64,000 nt of DNA from Plasmopara viticola (GCA_001695595.3 MBPM02000006.1:558001-622000), one strand, 5' to 3'. Shown: positions 1-9,762, counted from the first letter of the stretch. The notes: generated by a model from the letters alone, not told the origin. Program-made: numbers and translations.

Positions 1-3000
1 TCAGTAACCGCTCCATTAAACCGACCGCGTCACTCGGAATCGCGTTTTGCACGATTAAATCTCGAATCAAATCACTCCTTTCATTCTCATCAAGATGTGG
101 ATAAACTGCTTCTAAATAGATAGAGAATAAACCGTCTCCCAAGCTCTGGTTACTGCCATGAATCGATGCAGCAACAAAGTCTTTCCACCACACGCCACGT
201 TCGATGCCCGGCAAGAGACGCTTGAGCAGCCACAACATGACATCGCATCGATCATGCACGTGGATCCACTGGACCATGGTCTTTCCTCCAACGCGTATCG
301 TTCTCATCGCTGCAAAGAGCTTCCATCGATTACTTGACTCCTCAGCATGGTATACACGATCAAAGCAGAGTGTGGCAAGGTCAATCCCAAGATTAAAAGC
401 GCAAATGTACACCATTGATCGCACAGAAGCAACTTTTCTATAGCGCAAACCTTGCAAATGCTTTTCATCCGTTGGAATAGAGTTACTAGTCAGCAACTGC
501 ATTGCGCACGCAGTAAGAAACTTCCGCCCAAGGCGAGCTTGCTCAGTTAATGGATTCTCTTGAAAGTGGTAGGATAACGAATAGAACGCAAAGACCTTGT
601 CCAGCAGCCTCTCAATCGAATGGCATCGTTCTAGAACAACGATCGCTTCATCAAACGATCCTCGTCGTAGTAGCCATGTAATCCAGCTCAAAGCCTTGGA
701 CTGGATCCAGGCATCATCAAAATCCTCACTGCACTTCCAATAGTCCAAAAGTTCTTTCATACTTAGCCACACCCTTTCATTGTGCACTGTATACATCGTT
801 CCATCCCTTTCAGAATCCTGAACCGACTGGGGAAGAATTGCGTCCACACAGAACTCAAGTAGCTCCCATACACATCGGTCGTGTCCAACCTGGTTCTTGT
901 CGTCCAACCACTTGCACCCTGGACGCACTAACTCGCACAAGAAGTCTAAATGTTGCGTGCCGAGCTTCGCTTCTAGATCATGTCTTTTCATTGCAATTTT
1001 CCACGCCATGAACGTGTCCTGAATGCACTTCCATAGTGATGTCCCTTGCCGCCACGCTCGATCGTCTCCAGTCCGTTGCTCTTCCATCAACTTGCAAGTC
1101 GAAAGTTGCGCGTGCTTTGACCACAATTTGCACAATACAGCAAACTGCTTCTGAAGAAATAGCAGTGTGACAAACGTAAAACTCGACGCAACGTTCTCTA
1201 ATTCGCTCAATTGCAAAAGCACCACTTCCACCTCGTTTGCCATGGAAAGAGGTGTTGCTAAGCACCATTGTAAGAGCGTGGAAGCATCGAGTTGCCGAGC
1301 ACCGTGGTGCCGCAACAGGGGAACGATTTCCGGCCATCGGAGCGAGAATCGAAGACTCTCACCTAGCGCTGACGGAGCATACTCGTTTGTATGCGGTACA
1401 TTGTCCCAAACATGTTCGGGAGATGCTCCGTTCAAAAGCAGTAGCTTCACAATCGCCACTCGATTGGAAAAAGTCGATTCGGATTTCCATTCCAACGCAC
1501 ACAAACGCAATGCAAGCAACAAAGGAGACAAGGACGCAATATTGTCGTTGACAGATTGAGTGGCTTCCTCTTTGCACGAATTTATGGGCAGAAAACGTTG
1601 GCATTGAGGACACGCTCCACCATATTTTCGACACCCCCACTTTTCTTCCATGTCAAGTGGTTCCCAGTCGCGACATCGACCTCTTTCACTAGATCTTGTC
1701 TTCTTAAGTAACAAATCCTTGCGCTCGTTCGATCGCTGAGCCCAATACCAAAGTGCTTCACTTGGATGCTGAACGGTGTCCCAATCCAACCCTTTCTTTT
1801 GCAATTTTGTACACTTCGTGTCAATAACCTCTCTCGTGGAATCTTTTACTACGTTTTGATGCTTGCGGCACTGAAAGACAAGACCACAAGGCGCCCACGC
1901 GGCTTTGTACATATCTCTGTATTGCACGGAGTGAGCTGCAGAGCCCCAAATGTTTGCACCCAAGTCAATAAACCGTTGGACCAATTCACTGTCGTTCCTT
2001 TGGATCGCAAGGTGAAGCGGGGACACCCCATCGTGGTCGCAAATGTGGAGCACTGCCGGATACGACTGTGCAAAGAGGAGGGCAATGCGATGCCTTTCAA
2101 TTAATTGCGAGGAGCAAAGCAGACTCCAGTGCAAACACGTGCGCCCACAACCATCTTGCAACAGGACCAAGTCTTCAAGGTTGTCGTTGACTCGACAGTC
2201 GTGATCCTCTACGAACGACGTACCCAGCAGCAATTGACAGGTACCAACGTGACCCCGACGCGCAGCACAGTGAAGGGCCGTCGACCCAGAGGTATCTTGG
2301 GCCAGCAACGGCACGCCAATTGTTGATAACAAGAACCCCACAACTTGCAGCTGTTGATTCTCACACGCTTCGTGGAGCAACGTTCGCTTCACTTCCTCCA
2401 AGTGCCAGTCCGCTTTGCAACACCCATACACTTTCCAAATCATTTCCAGTCGTTCCAAGTCGCCAAAGCGACAACAGTCCCACACATCGCCACGGCAGCG
2501 CAAATCAAGGTCTTTGATCCGTGCCCCCTCTCCTTTCCCACGTTCTTCCAATCCTTGACGACTAAATTGTTGTAGCATCCGATCTGCGAGTTTCCAAAGT
2601 CGGTGACCTCGTTGATTTTGCACTCTTAAAGTCATTGCCACTTCGACTCTACTCTTTGATCCTTGATAATGCCGAGCTAATGCCTCAATTTTTTCTAAAA
2701 CATAATGAAGAGGGGTCCGATCGGAATTGTCTCGAACGTGAATTTGCAACCTGCCGTCTCGCCGTCGTAGGAACCTTTTTACAATTTTCAAGTGTCCTGT
2801 AATCACAGCGTGATGCAAGGCAATACGTCCACAGGCATCCCGTTCGAAAACGCACACGCCGGCTGTGGTTAAAAGCGTGCGAACGTGCGCTCGATCGCCA
2901 CACATGGACGCGTGATGCAGTGGTGGAAAGGGTTGGCAGCGTTCAAAGACGAATTGGCGACGCTGGCGTCTCGTTTCGAGCTTCGTGGCGCCCTTTTGAA

Positions 3001-3283
3001 ATCCTTTCCAAGGTTGCTCACTTGGCTGCAAAAGGCTCGGATCGAGCATATCGTTTCTCTGGAACAAGGTTTGATAGTGCGTTTTGCGGCGCTGGTAGAC
3101 ACGTTCATGACGTTCGTCTTCAAGTAGAAAAGTTTTGCTGAAAGAATGGTAGGATGAGGCTTTGATAGGAGTATTCGAGGTTGGAGATGCTGGCATCATC
3201 ATTGACAATTGAAATGATAGGGGGGAGTAAGTGCCCGATGGATTAACTATCGCTTCTAAACCGCCATATGCTTCAACCGCCAT
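1..3283 (-). CDS. Large ankyrin-repeat protein, C-terminus cut by window edge
   Basis: One minus-strand frame has no stop from position 3316 to the left edge. The first in-frame ATG is at 3283 and a run of three ATGs follows at 3202-3194, so the start is 3283 or 3202. From 3283 at least 1,094 residues are encoded and the C-terminus is missing. Residues about 118-440 hold ankyrin repeats, seen as PLHHASMCGD, GRIALHHAVITGHLKIV, GSTALHCAARRGHVGTC and GVSPLHLAIQRNDSELV. Around residues 543-562 there is a cysteine-rich patch (C-x6-C-x2-C) that could bind a metal. The remaining ~500 residues are helical and match nothing I recognise. Ankyrin repeats bind proteins, so a scaffold or adaptor role is likely; no enzymatic domain is visible. 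No intron is needed in this stretch. The frame was checked codon by codon. Confidence 0.85.
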   Translation of the reverse strand, partial: MAVEAYGGLEAIVNPSGTYSPLSFQLSMMMPASPTSNTPIKASSYHSFSKTFLLEDERHERVYQRRKTHYQTLFQRNDMLDPSLLQPSEQPWKGFQKGATKLETRRQRRQFVFERCQPFPPLHHASMCGDRAHVRTLLTTAGVCVFERDACGRIALHHAVITGHLKIVKRFLRRRDGRLQIHVRDNSDRTPLHYVLEKIEALARHYQGSKSRVEVAMTLRVQNQRGHRLWKLADRMLQQFSRQGLEERGKGEGARIKDLDLRCRGDVWDCCRFGDLERLEMIWKVYGCCKADWHLEEVKRTLLHEACENQQLQVVGFLLSTIGVPLLAQDTSGSTALHCAARRGHVGTCQLLLGTSFVEDHDCRVNDNLEDLVLLQDGCGRTCLHWSLLCSSQLIERHRIALLFAQSYPAVLHICDHDGVSPLHLAIQRNDSELVQRFIDLGANIWGSAAHSVQYRDMYKAAWAPCGLVFQCRKHQNVVKDSTREVIDTKCTKLQKKGLDWDTVQHPSEALWYWAQRSNERKDLLLKKTRSSERGRCRDWEPLDMEEKWGCRKYGGACPQCQRFLPINSCKEEATQSVNDNIASLSPLLLALRLCALEWKSESTFSNRVAIVKLLLLNGASPEHVWDNVPHTNEYAPSALGESLRFSLRWPEIVPLLRHHGARQLDASTLLQWCLATPLSMANEVEVVLLQLSELENVASSFTFVTLLFLQKQFAVLCKLWSKHAQLSTCKLMEEQRTGDDRAWRQGTSLWKCIQDTFMAWKIAMKRHDLEAKLGTQHLDFLCELVRPGCKWLDDKNQVGHDRCVWELLEFCVDAILPQSVQDSERDGTMYTVHNERVWLSMKELLDYWKCSEDFDDAWIQSKALSWITWLLRRGSFDEAIVVLERCHSIERLLDKVFAFYSLSYHFQENPLTEQARLGRKFLTACAMQLLTSNSIPTDEKHLQGLRYRKVASVRSMVYICAFNLGIDLATLCFDRVYHAEESSNRWKLFAAMRTIRVGGKTMVQWIHVHDRCDVMLWLLKRLLPGIERGVWWKDFVAASIHGSNQSLGDGLFSIYLEAVYPHLDENERSDLIRDLIVQNAIPSDAVGLMERLL

Positions 3284-3292
3284 ATGCTTCAA
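3259..3292. repeat. 16-bp direct tandem duplication at the ankyrin gene start
   Basis: The unit AACCGCCATATGCTTC occurs twice, head to tail, with a period of 16. It contains the first in-frame ATG (3283) of the ankyrin gene. Because 16 is not a multiple of 3, the duplicate ATG (3267) lies in another frame. Confidence 0.9.
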
Positions 3293-3342
3293 ATGGTAGC
3301 AATTCAAAAGAACAAGTCACCTTCTTCGCCTTAAAATAGTCA

Positions 3343-3483
3343 TTAGGAGATAAACCGTTTTTCTGCTATCATCATCACAAGAGCATTGGAGACAATGCTG
3401 TCAGCACGGTCGTAGCCATCGCGAGAGATCTCCTTAGACGCAATGGCAGGAGCCAGGACAAATTTAGTAGGCGGAGTGGGCAT
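3343..3483 (-). CDS. Possible small ORF or exon, 46 aa, unknown function
   Basis: An ATG-to-TAA frame of 46 codons begins MPTPPTKFVLAPAIASKEIS and ends MMIAEKRFIS. Its codon choice looks more coding-like than its surroundings. It lies between the ankyrin gene and the pseudouridine synthase gene, all on the minus strand. A good donor-like GTACGT lies just upstream (about 3515), so it may be a terminal exon rather than a whole gene. I recognise no family. Confidence 0.25.
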   Translation of the reverse strand: MPTPPTKFVLAPAIASKEISRDGYDRADSIVSNALVMMIAEKRFIS

Positions 3484-3942
3484 TTTAGTAGAAGCAAAAT
3501 TAATAATACGTACGCCCGTTAAAGAAGAATCAAATTAGGAAGTTCAATTTATTGTGCTGTTGTGTTAGGGTGCACTAATGTTGACGTCCGTCTCAAAGAT
3601 TTAAAAAGCAAAGAGGTCATCGTTCTCTATCAACTTTGTGCAACACGGCCAAGCGCAGGGTTGTTGCCGAGCGTGACGACAATACACTACGTGATTGCAG
3701 TGCTAGTGCCTTACCATGCGCAGCCTATTGCCCTTTCAAAACTACAAATCGTCTTCAATATGAGACCCGCTATTTTCGCTGCCATGGTTTTATATGGTAA
3801 AGATGAAGTCTTAAAGAGAGGAAGTGGGTGCCGGGTGCTTGCGGAAGAGGCAACTGCTATCGTTGCTGATTGAAGTTGGACTTGAGCGCTTTGCCGACCA
3901 ATCAAGGCCTTTCGATGACGTCGTTAAGGCCTTGCGAATGGA
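3484..3942. other. Intergenic, one unconvincing plus-strand ORF
   Basis: A 103-codon plus-strand frame (3562-3873) and a shorter minus-strand frame overlap here. Neither shows a recognisable motif or supporting signals, so neither is called a gene. The downstream half probably contains the 3' flank of the pseudouridine synthase gene. Confidence 0.4.
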
Positions 3943-4980
3943 TTACATTGGTGTATCCTCGCTTTGTAAAGTTGACACAATTATAGTATCACAAAGACCT
4001 TGATTGTCTGGAAACTTAATCTCACAAGAGACGTCAAGATAGCGTCCGAGAGTAAATGGGTCTGGAAACCGAATACGCTTCGCGTGCAGGTACAGTCGAT
4101 CCGCTGGAAGCCCGCCATATTTGATATCTCCGACGATCGGCGCACGCAGCTCCTGAGCGCATTGCACGCGTAACTGGTGCTTGCGGCCAGTGTACGGTCG
4201 GAGCTGCAGCCACGTACCGATTGGTGGTGTCTGCTTTGTCTCGTATCCCACTCGCTCCACCAATGTACATGCGGGGATACCATGCACAATACTATTGAGT
4301 TTCTGTCCCTCAAACTCGATCAAACTCGCAAAACTAGCACCTGCAGTCAACTTTGGAGCTACTAGCGCTTCATAAGTCTTTTGTACCTTACCATATCGTA
4401 ACAACTCTGAGAATTTCGCAGCTGCGAGGCGAGAGCGCGCCAGTACCATGACACCCGACGTCTCTTTGTCCAATCGATGGACCAGTCTTAATTGTGGCTG
4501 CTCTTCACAATTGCTCAAAAGTTTTGCAATGTAAGGAAAGTAGCGCGTTAGAGACTCCGTCAAAGCTGAGCCGTCCTGTACAGCCAGTCCACGTGGCTTG
4601 TCAAGTACTACAAAGTGTGCGTCGTGGTACAAGACGCTCTGCTTCAGTTGTTGCAGCCTCGTCTTGTGCAGATTTGTTTCCTTTTCTTTTTGTTTCGTCA
4701 CCTCTTGTTTGCATTGATAATTTACAAGAGACTGCAGCTTCGAGTGAAAGAGATGCGCGTCGATGGCCACGACGGAGCCTTGGAGGAGTAAAGAATTGGC
4801 TCGAGTCGATTGTGACGTCGACTCTGTCGACTGTAGTCGGATCTTGCGCTTGCGCAACAGCATCTGCAGAAAACTTTGCGGTAACGTTGGAAACTGAAGG
4901 CGCAGCCAGCGGTCTAGACGCAGCTCCTGGTCCTGCGCCCGCACAACGTGCCGCATCCAGCGCTGTTTTTGCTTCCACAT
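3943..4980 (-). CDS. RluA-family RNA pseudouridine synthase (RPUSD-like)
   Basis: This 345-aa protein isomerises uridine to pseudouridine in RNA. The catalytic core motif LVHRLDKETSGVMVLARS is at residues 166-183, and the conserved catalytic aspartate is D171. Residues about 21-50 (RLDRWLRLQF...FLQMLLRKRKIRLQ) form an S4-like RNA-binding segment, the usual N-terminal module of the RluA/RluD group. The C-terminal motif GRKHQLRVQCAQELRAPIVG also belongs to this family. The basic, tryptophan-containing N-terminus (MWKQKQRWMRHVVRAQ) could be a mitochondrial targeting peptide. The start is the first in-frame ATG, at 4980. The gene is intronless and full length. Whether it modifies mitochondrial or cytosolic RNA is not decided by the sequence. 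Confidence 0.93.
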   Translation of the reverse strand: MWKQKQRWMRHVVRAQDQELRLDRWLRLQFPTLPQSFLQMLLRKRKIRLQSTESTSQSTRANSLLLQGSVVAIDAHLFHSKLQSLVNYQCKQEVTKQKEKETNLHKTRLQQLKQSVLYHDAHFVVLDKPRGLAVQDGSALTESLTRYFPYIAKLLSNCEEQPQLRLVHRLDKETSGVMVLARSRLAAAKFSELLRYGKVQKTYEALVAPKLTAGASFASLIEFEGQKLNSIVHGIPACTLVERVGYETKQTPPIGTWLQLRPYTGRKHQLRVQCAQELRAPIVGDIKYGGLPADRLYLHAKRIRFPDPFTLGRYLDVSCEIKFPDNQGLCDTIIVSTLQSEDTPM

Positions 4981-5233
4981 TTAATACTTTATGTATCAAT
5001 ACTACTGCGTATTGTACTCTAACAAAGTAAGATGAACGGTACAATTTGACGGGCACAAGTGCTTAGGACGCTGGGTATTTAAAGGTATTTGGAGCGAAAG
5101 TTGGTTGCTGGGGCGAGTGGCACAATTGGTTTATCGTTAACAAAAGCAGCAACAGAGTAAAAAAGATAACTGCAATAAGCTCTTTAAGGTTAGAACTGGG
5201 TATTTGGTGAGCAAGCACGTATTAGTCTATTAA
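4981..5233. other. Intergenic, nothing recognised
   Basis: Upstream flank of the pseudouridine synthase gene. No ORF of note. It presumably holds that gene's promoter. Confidence 0.5.
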
Positions 5234-5530
5234 TTACGTGTGTAAAGCATGGGCCACACTCGCTGCTTTTTCCTTACTTCCAAGCAGCTTTGCAAGCTTC
5301 AATCTCAATTCAATGCCCGTTCCAGAGCCCTGACTGGTGACGCATTTGCCATATGTACTAAAGCACCACCTGTTCATTGTGCTTGTAGTCAATACCGTCA
5401 TCTTCAACCCAAAATTCGGATAGGTCAACGTCGGACCAGCATTTAATACTCCATGAAGAAGGTGCACAGCAGCAGGTGCTGCACCATTGCCTCCATAACA
5501 CCGGCCCTGGTGTTTCTGCTTTCAAAGCAT
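5234..5530 (-). pseudogene. Coding-like minus-strand fragment, unknown
   Basis: A minus-strand frame stays open from about 5530 to a stop at 5234. It reads ...CYGGNGAAPAAVHLLHGVLNAG... and ends ...LAKLLGSKEKAASVAHALHT. It has no convincing start and no clear domain. It lies just downstream of the orphan exon at 5588-5790 on the same strand, so the two may be parts of one decayed gene. Confidence 0.25.
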
Positions 5531-5587
5531 TGTCCTTAGCTCATTAAAGTCGTGCAAACAGGTACAAAAGTTTGAAACTACGTTGAC

Positions 5588-5790
5588 TCAAGCATTGTAC
5601 TTGCCCCAGGGCACGAAAAGGCCGAACGAAAGATCTGCGCAAGCCTTAGCGGCAATTTCGCCTTCAATCTTTGTACCTTGTGACAAGGTCACGATGTTTT
5701 GCATTTTACGACCGATGCGTGTCAATGTCACTTTCTTTCCACGGACGTCAGTGGCCTGATGTAGCAATATATCTGAAATTTATAAACCCG
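5588..5790 (-). pseudogene. Orphan 3' exon, possibly hotdog-fold thioesterase-like
   Basis: After a plausible acceptor (AAATTTCAG, at about 5791-5799) a minus-strand frame reads ILLHQATDVRGKKVTLTRIG, then KMQNIVTLSQGTKIEGEIAA, and ends FGLFVPWGKYNA followed by TGA at 5588. The pattern 'GKKVTLTRIGRK...EGEIAAKACADLSF' resembles the last strands of hotdog thioesterases (a conserved 'v.r.Gr....g..va.a...f'), but this is only a resemblance. Upstream frames are blocked by stops, and I found no matching 5' exon with the catalytic half. It is either the end of a gene whose other exons I cannot see, or a remnant. Confidence 0.35.
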
Positions 5791-6082
5791 TTTCTGCGTG
5801 AAGAGAGGTCTACGATAGAGATCGACACTGCACAAGGTTTGTTTTCAAGTGTTGACATTGTCGTCGAGTCAGAAAATGTGAAATTAAGGATGAAGTGTTG
5901 GGTCTGAGTTGCTATCAATGCAATGACAAGTCCTGGCATCATTGTTGTGTCATAATTACGAAGCAAAGCCGAATATGTATTTACGTTCTCTTCGATTAGT
6001 CATAATTATTCGCTAGTAAAGGTACTGTTATTACGGACTAAATTTTACGCTATAACATTAAAGCACATCACTTTGAGTGGCG
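5791..6082. other. Intergenic, promoter side of the ankyrin-TPR gene
   Basis: AT-rich flank. A short minus-strand ORF (5748-5966) overlaps the orphan exon in another frame and looks like noise. Confidence 0.4.
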
Positions 6083-7662
6083 ATGGCGGCCAACACGGCA
6101 GAGCAGCTTGCTAAGGAGAAGGAAGAAGGCGCGTCCAAGTACCAGCAGCAAAAGAAAGTTGTGGGTGAACTCCTTTCCAGCGCAGAGAGTGGGTATTGTA
6201 CACATTGCCAAAATTACATCGCCTCAATTCACCTTATTCATATTCTGACATGGTAGATGGCGACTTGGAGCAGTTGAAACAGACGCTCGAGTCGCTGCAA
6301 GTAATGGGTGTAACCGATGTCAAGGAAGCGCTGATGGACTTTAAAGACGCGCACAAACGCACAGCACTACACTTTGCGGCAGCAAAAGGACGTCGCAAAG
6401 TCATTAGTTTCATTCTCGACCGCGCACCAGAGTGCGTCAATTGTGTGGACGAGGAAGGCGCAACACCGCTTTTGTATGCGGCGAAAGAAAACGAATTTGC
6501 AACGGTAAAGTTGCTTTTGGCGTATTTTGCCGATCCTAATTCGGCCATGACGAACGGCACGACGGCACTGCACGAAGCGGCAGCCAATGGTTCGATTCGT
6601 ACCATCAAGCTCCTTTTTGAACATCGCGGTCAGCTCAATGCTACGACCAAGAACGGTACACCTTTACATTTTGCAGTGAGTGAAAACCGCGAGAAAACGG
6701 TAGCTGAATTATTGCGGCTTGGGGCCAAGGTCGACGTGACGAATGCAGGGGGGGTGACACCACTAATGCTAGCGTGTCTTATGAACAAACCGATTGTGGT
6801 GAGAGAGTTGCTTGAAGGTGGCGCGTCGCTGGCACTGACACTGGAAGGACGACTAACGGCCTTGCATATGGCAGCAGAGACGGGCTTTACTGAAGTGGTT
6901 CAAGTAATTCAAAGGTGCCGTCCAGAAGACACGAAAGAGGTTGCAAATGTGGTCTCGGATGCGGGGGCAACACCGCTGCAACTTGCTGCTGGGATGGGGC
7001 ATCATGAGATTGTTAAGTTGCTTCAGCCAATCACGAAAAGTTTCGAGGACGCTGACTTGGACAAAGTGATGGCTGACGAGAAGGTGAAACTAGATGCGTA
7101 CTACAAGAAGGCTGCGAAGAACAAAGAATCTGTAGTCTCTCCTGAAGTCACTGAGCCGCAGTCAGTGGAAGAGAGCTTGGACGCTGAGAATCAAAAGAAA
7201 CTTGCTGAGATTACCAAAGAAGAAGATATTGTTGTTCCTGAAAACGTTGAAACGACCGAAGAGCAGATGGCCGAAGCAATGAAATTGAAGAATGAAGGCA
7301 ATAAGGCGTACCTAGCCAAGGAGTACGCGCTGGCGGTTGATCTCTATTCCCAAGCGATTGCGATTACACCCACTGACGCAGTTTTATATAGCAATCGATG
7401 TGCAGCTCATTTGGGTGCAGGCGATGCAAGGCAGGCATTGCACGACGTGCGTGTTTCAAAAAAGTTGCGGCCAGAGTGGCCCAAGGCGCTGTTTCGTGAA
7501 GGTCAGTGTCTAGAAGCGCTTGGACTATTTGAAGAGGCTGCGTGTGCTATGTGGGCTGCGATGCAACTTGCTCCAGATGACAAAATGTTAAAGCGCCGAT
7601 TCCAGGAATGTGTCAAGCGCGGTCGCTCTGACCACCAAGCCAAGCTGAAGTCGGCTGCTTAA
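6083..7662 (+). CDS. Ankyrin-repeat plus TPR co-chaperone-like protein
   Basis: Two exons, 6083..6188 and 6257..7662, encode 503 aa. The 68-bp intron has the donor GTGGGT (fits GTRNGT), a branch-like CTGAC and the acceptor GGTAG. Exon 1 adds a charged helix (MAANTAEQLAKEKEEGASKY). Residues about 50-305 hold ankyrin repeats (KRTALHFAAAKGRRKVI, GATPLLYAAKENEFATVKLL, GTTALHEAAANGSIRTIKLL and others). An acidic linker follows, then a three-motif TPR domain at about 375-490. All five residues of the Hsp70/Hsp90 'carboxylate clamp' can be placed: K and N in KNEGNKAY, N in LYSNR, K and R in PKALFREG. It probably docks the C-terminal EEVD of Hsp70 or Hsp90 while the ankyrin half holds a client. The splice is inferred from frame and signals; without it the frame would have to start at a non-ATG codon. 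Confidence 0.9.
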
Positions 7663-8569
7663 ACGATCAATATCTAACGTCAGGCGGTGATTGGCTCATT
7701 TTCCTTTTTCTGTGACTCAGATTTAGAATGTACAATATACTCATATTGTATACAGGGCTCTCATTAGAGCAATTTTTACGCAAAGTCCTCGCTTTAAAAG
7801 GTGGCTTGCTTTTTGTCCGGCCGAGGTGTGCTCTTGTTTTTCGACCTTTTATATACGCCTATCGATTAGCTGCGCTTTTCGACAGGTGCTGCTCTCATCA
7901 CTAAACTTATAGCATCTATAGTGGAGAAATTATTGTGGTCTTTGTGTGCCGATGGCTGTTTTGTGGTAATTCTAAATCACATTTAAATTGGTGAGTCTAT
8001 AATCAATATACTTAAAACCACTACGAATTGCGGATCTTAATTCGTTTAACTCTAAATGTCGTCGATCACCTTTGAATCGGGGATATTGACAGTCGTTCGC
8101 TGCAAGATCTTAACCCTTCCTGCATACCCCTTCAGTTCAAGGCGGTGCTGTGGCGAGATGTGCTGATTTTCCTCCTATCCGCAATGATCTGTTCCCAATT
8201 GCTAAGATATTTTTTTGTAGTATTGTTAAACACTAGATCTCTGTATTAGTATAGCCTTTAAAATATCTCAGTCTGCTAAGAGCGGCCAATTTTTTCTAAG
8301 GGAAGCCATAAAAGCTCTGGTTCCGTAGCGTGCATTGAATTGGATTGCAAAATCATATGCCACATTCGAATTGTTTAGATGGATATTTGGCATCAATGAA
8401 AAGACCTTCTTCAAGCCCAGTAAAGATAAATGAAGAATTTGACAACTTTCGTGTCAATCAAATAAAAGGTCAAGCACCATGCATACGAAATTTATTTAAA
8501 TGCTTTTTGGGGTCAACGCGGTATCTTTTTCGCATAGTGGTACAGCAGCAGCAATACGCCTTTGCCCAC
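7663..8569. other. Convergent intergenic region, nothing recognised
   Basis: About 900 bp of AT-rich sequence between the 3' ends of the ankyrin-TPR gene (+) and the Rieske gene (-). A plus-strand ORF starting at 8345 only runs antisense through the Rieske gene. No RNA gene or repeat seen. Confidence 0.6.
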
Positions 8570-9283
8570 TTAGCCAAGAAGAATCTTATTTTCTTCCAAG
8601 AACTGGTACGGCGGGATCTCAAGGTTGAGTGGGGCAGGACCCTTGCGAATGCGACCTGACAGGTCATAATGCGAGCCATGACACGGACAGAACCAGCCGC
8701 CGTACTCACCAGCATCCGATGTGGGCACGCACCCCAAGTGGGTGCACACACCAAGCACCACAAGCCACTCGGGCTTCTGCACACGGACAGCGTCCGTCTC
8801 TGGGTCGCGCAGGTTACTGACGTCCACCTGGTTGGAGATTTCAATCTCCTTGGCCGTTCGGTGCTTGATGAAAATTGGTTTACCACGCCACTTCACAGTA
8901 ACGGTCGATCCCTCGCTAATGTTGCTCAGATCGAACTCGGCCGTAGCGAGTGCCAACACATCGGCAGAAGCGCTCATACTGCCCACAAATTTAATAACTG
9001 CTAGACGTGCTGCAGTCGCGTAAGCCACACGAGCGCCGCCCAGCATAAAGTATGTAAAAGCACGCTTGCTCGGGTCTCCAGTATCGATGCGGTCTGTCTC
9101 AAAATAGTGATCAGGCGACTCGTACGTGTCCACAACGGCCTTGGTGCTCATGGCCACGCGACCTGATCATGGACGTGACAGATTACATCAAAGACTTGTA
9201 CATAACACAGAGCAGGCAGACGTACGTTGAATGGTTTGCGTGCATCGTGGAGCGACAGAGGCGCTCAACTTTTTCAGCATCAT
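8570..9283 (-). CDS. Mitochondrial Rieske iron-sulfur protein of the cytochrome bc1 complex
   Basis: This is the 2Fe-2S subunit of respiratory complex III, which takes electrons from ubiquinol and passes them to cytochrome c1 in the inner membrane. Two exons, 9283..9226 and 9162..8570, give 216 aa. The 63-bp intron has the canonical donor GTACGT and a CAG acceptor. Exon 1 supplies the mitochondrial presequence ([19 protein letters not shown]). Both cluster-binding boxes are intact: CTHLGC and CPCHGSH. Before them lie a hydrophobic membrane anchor (about residues 50-85) and the flexible hinge. The C-terminus [13 protein letters not shown] is typical. The start is the first of two adjacent ATGs. 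Without exon 1 the frame would begin at a GTG and lack a targeting peptide, which supports the spliced model. Confidence 0.95.
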
Positions 9284-9465
9284 GATGACGGAGAAATGTG
9301 TGGTCGAGCTTCTAATCGAGGGGGAGCAATTCTGACGGTTCACTCGCTATTGGAGAAAAAGAAAAAAGGGGCGCGTTGAAAATGTAGAAATATTTAAAAT
9401 AGAAACGAATTTCAGCAACTTAAGAACCAGCAGCGTGCACCACACAATTTCCTCAATGGCATTGA
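9284..9465. promoter_or_regulatory. Shared divergent promoter region
   Basis: Only 182 bp separate the start codons of the Rieske gene (-) and the 98-aa gene (+), so both promoters must lie here or overlap the genes. A short out-of-frame ATG at 9456 precedes the 98-aa start and could act as an upstream ORF. Confidence 0.6.
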
Positions 9466-9762
9466 ATGTGGCCATTCAAGAAGTTTCTACGTCTAGCGGA
9501 AGTTATTAAGTGGCTAATGTCTTTCTTGCAACGTCTCGTTTCGTACGTAATTAACGACGTGGCTGTTAAGACACTTTCCAATTCGCGTGCTTTTCAGCGT
9601 TTTGCGCTGAAGACGCATTACCACGTGGAAGATGCGAAGACTCTGGCATCCACGGGTGCCAACGTACTCAAGAGCTCGATCGAGACGTACGCACCAAAGG
9701 TAAAAGAGTTTGGCGAGACATTCAGAGAAGAGGTGGCGCGGGATCTCAAGAAGATGAAATGA
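9466..9762 (+). CDS. Small 98-aa protein, unknown function
   Basis: The frame starts at an ATG and reads MWPFKKFLRLAEVIKWLMSF at the N-terminus, then amphipathic helices, ending REEVARDLKKMK. The first ~35 residues are basic and hydrophobic (WLMSFLQRLVSYVI), which could be a membrane-associated or mitochondrial-targeting helix. The rest is helical and charged. I recognise no family. It is head-to-head with the mitochondrial Rieske gene, which makes a mitochondrial role possible but not shown. Coding status is supported by the even codon use and the proper ATG. Confidence 0.6.
   Translation: MWPFKKFLRLAEVIKWLMSFLQRLVSYVINDVAVKTLSNSRAFQRFALKTHYHVEDAKTLASTGANVLKSSIETYAPKVKEFGETFREEVARDLKKMK

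Noticed and set aside
978..1824. Several overlapping ORFs of 80-130 codons on both strands
   Set aside because: They are alternative frames of the long ankyrin-gene frame that continues off the left edge.
4494..5030. 178-codon plus-strand ORF and a 151-codon minus-strand ORF
   Set aside because: Both overlap the pseudouridine synthase in other frames and show no motif; shadows of a real gene.
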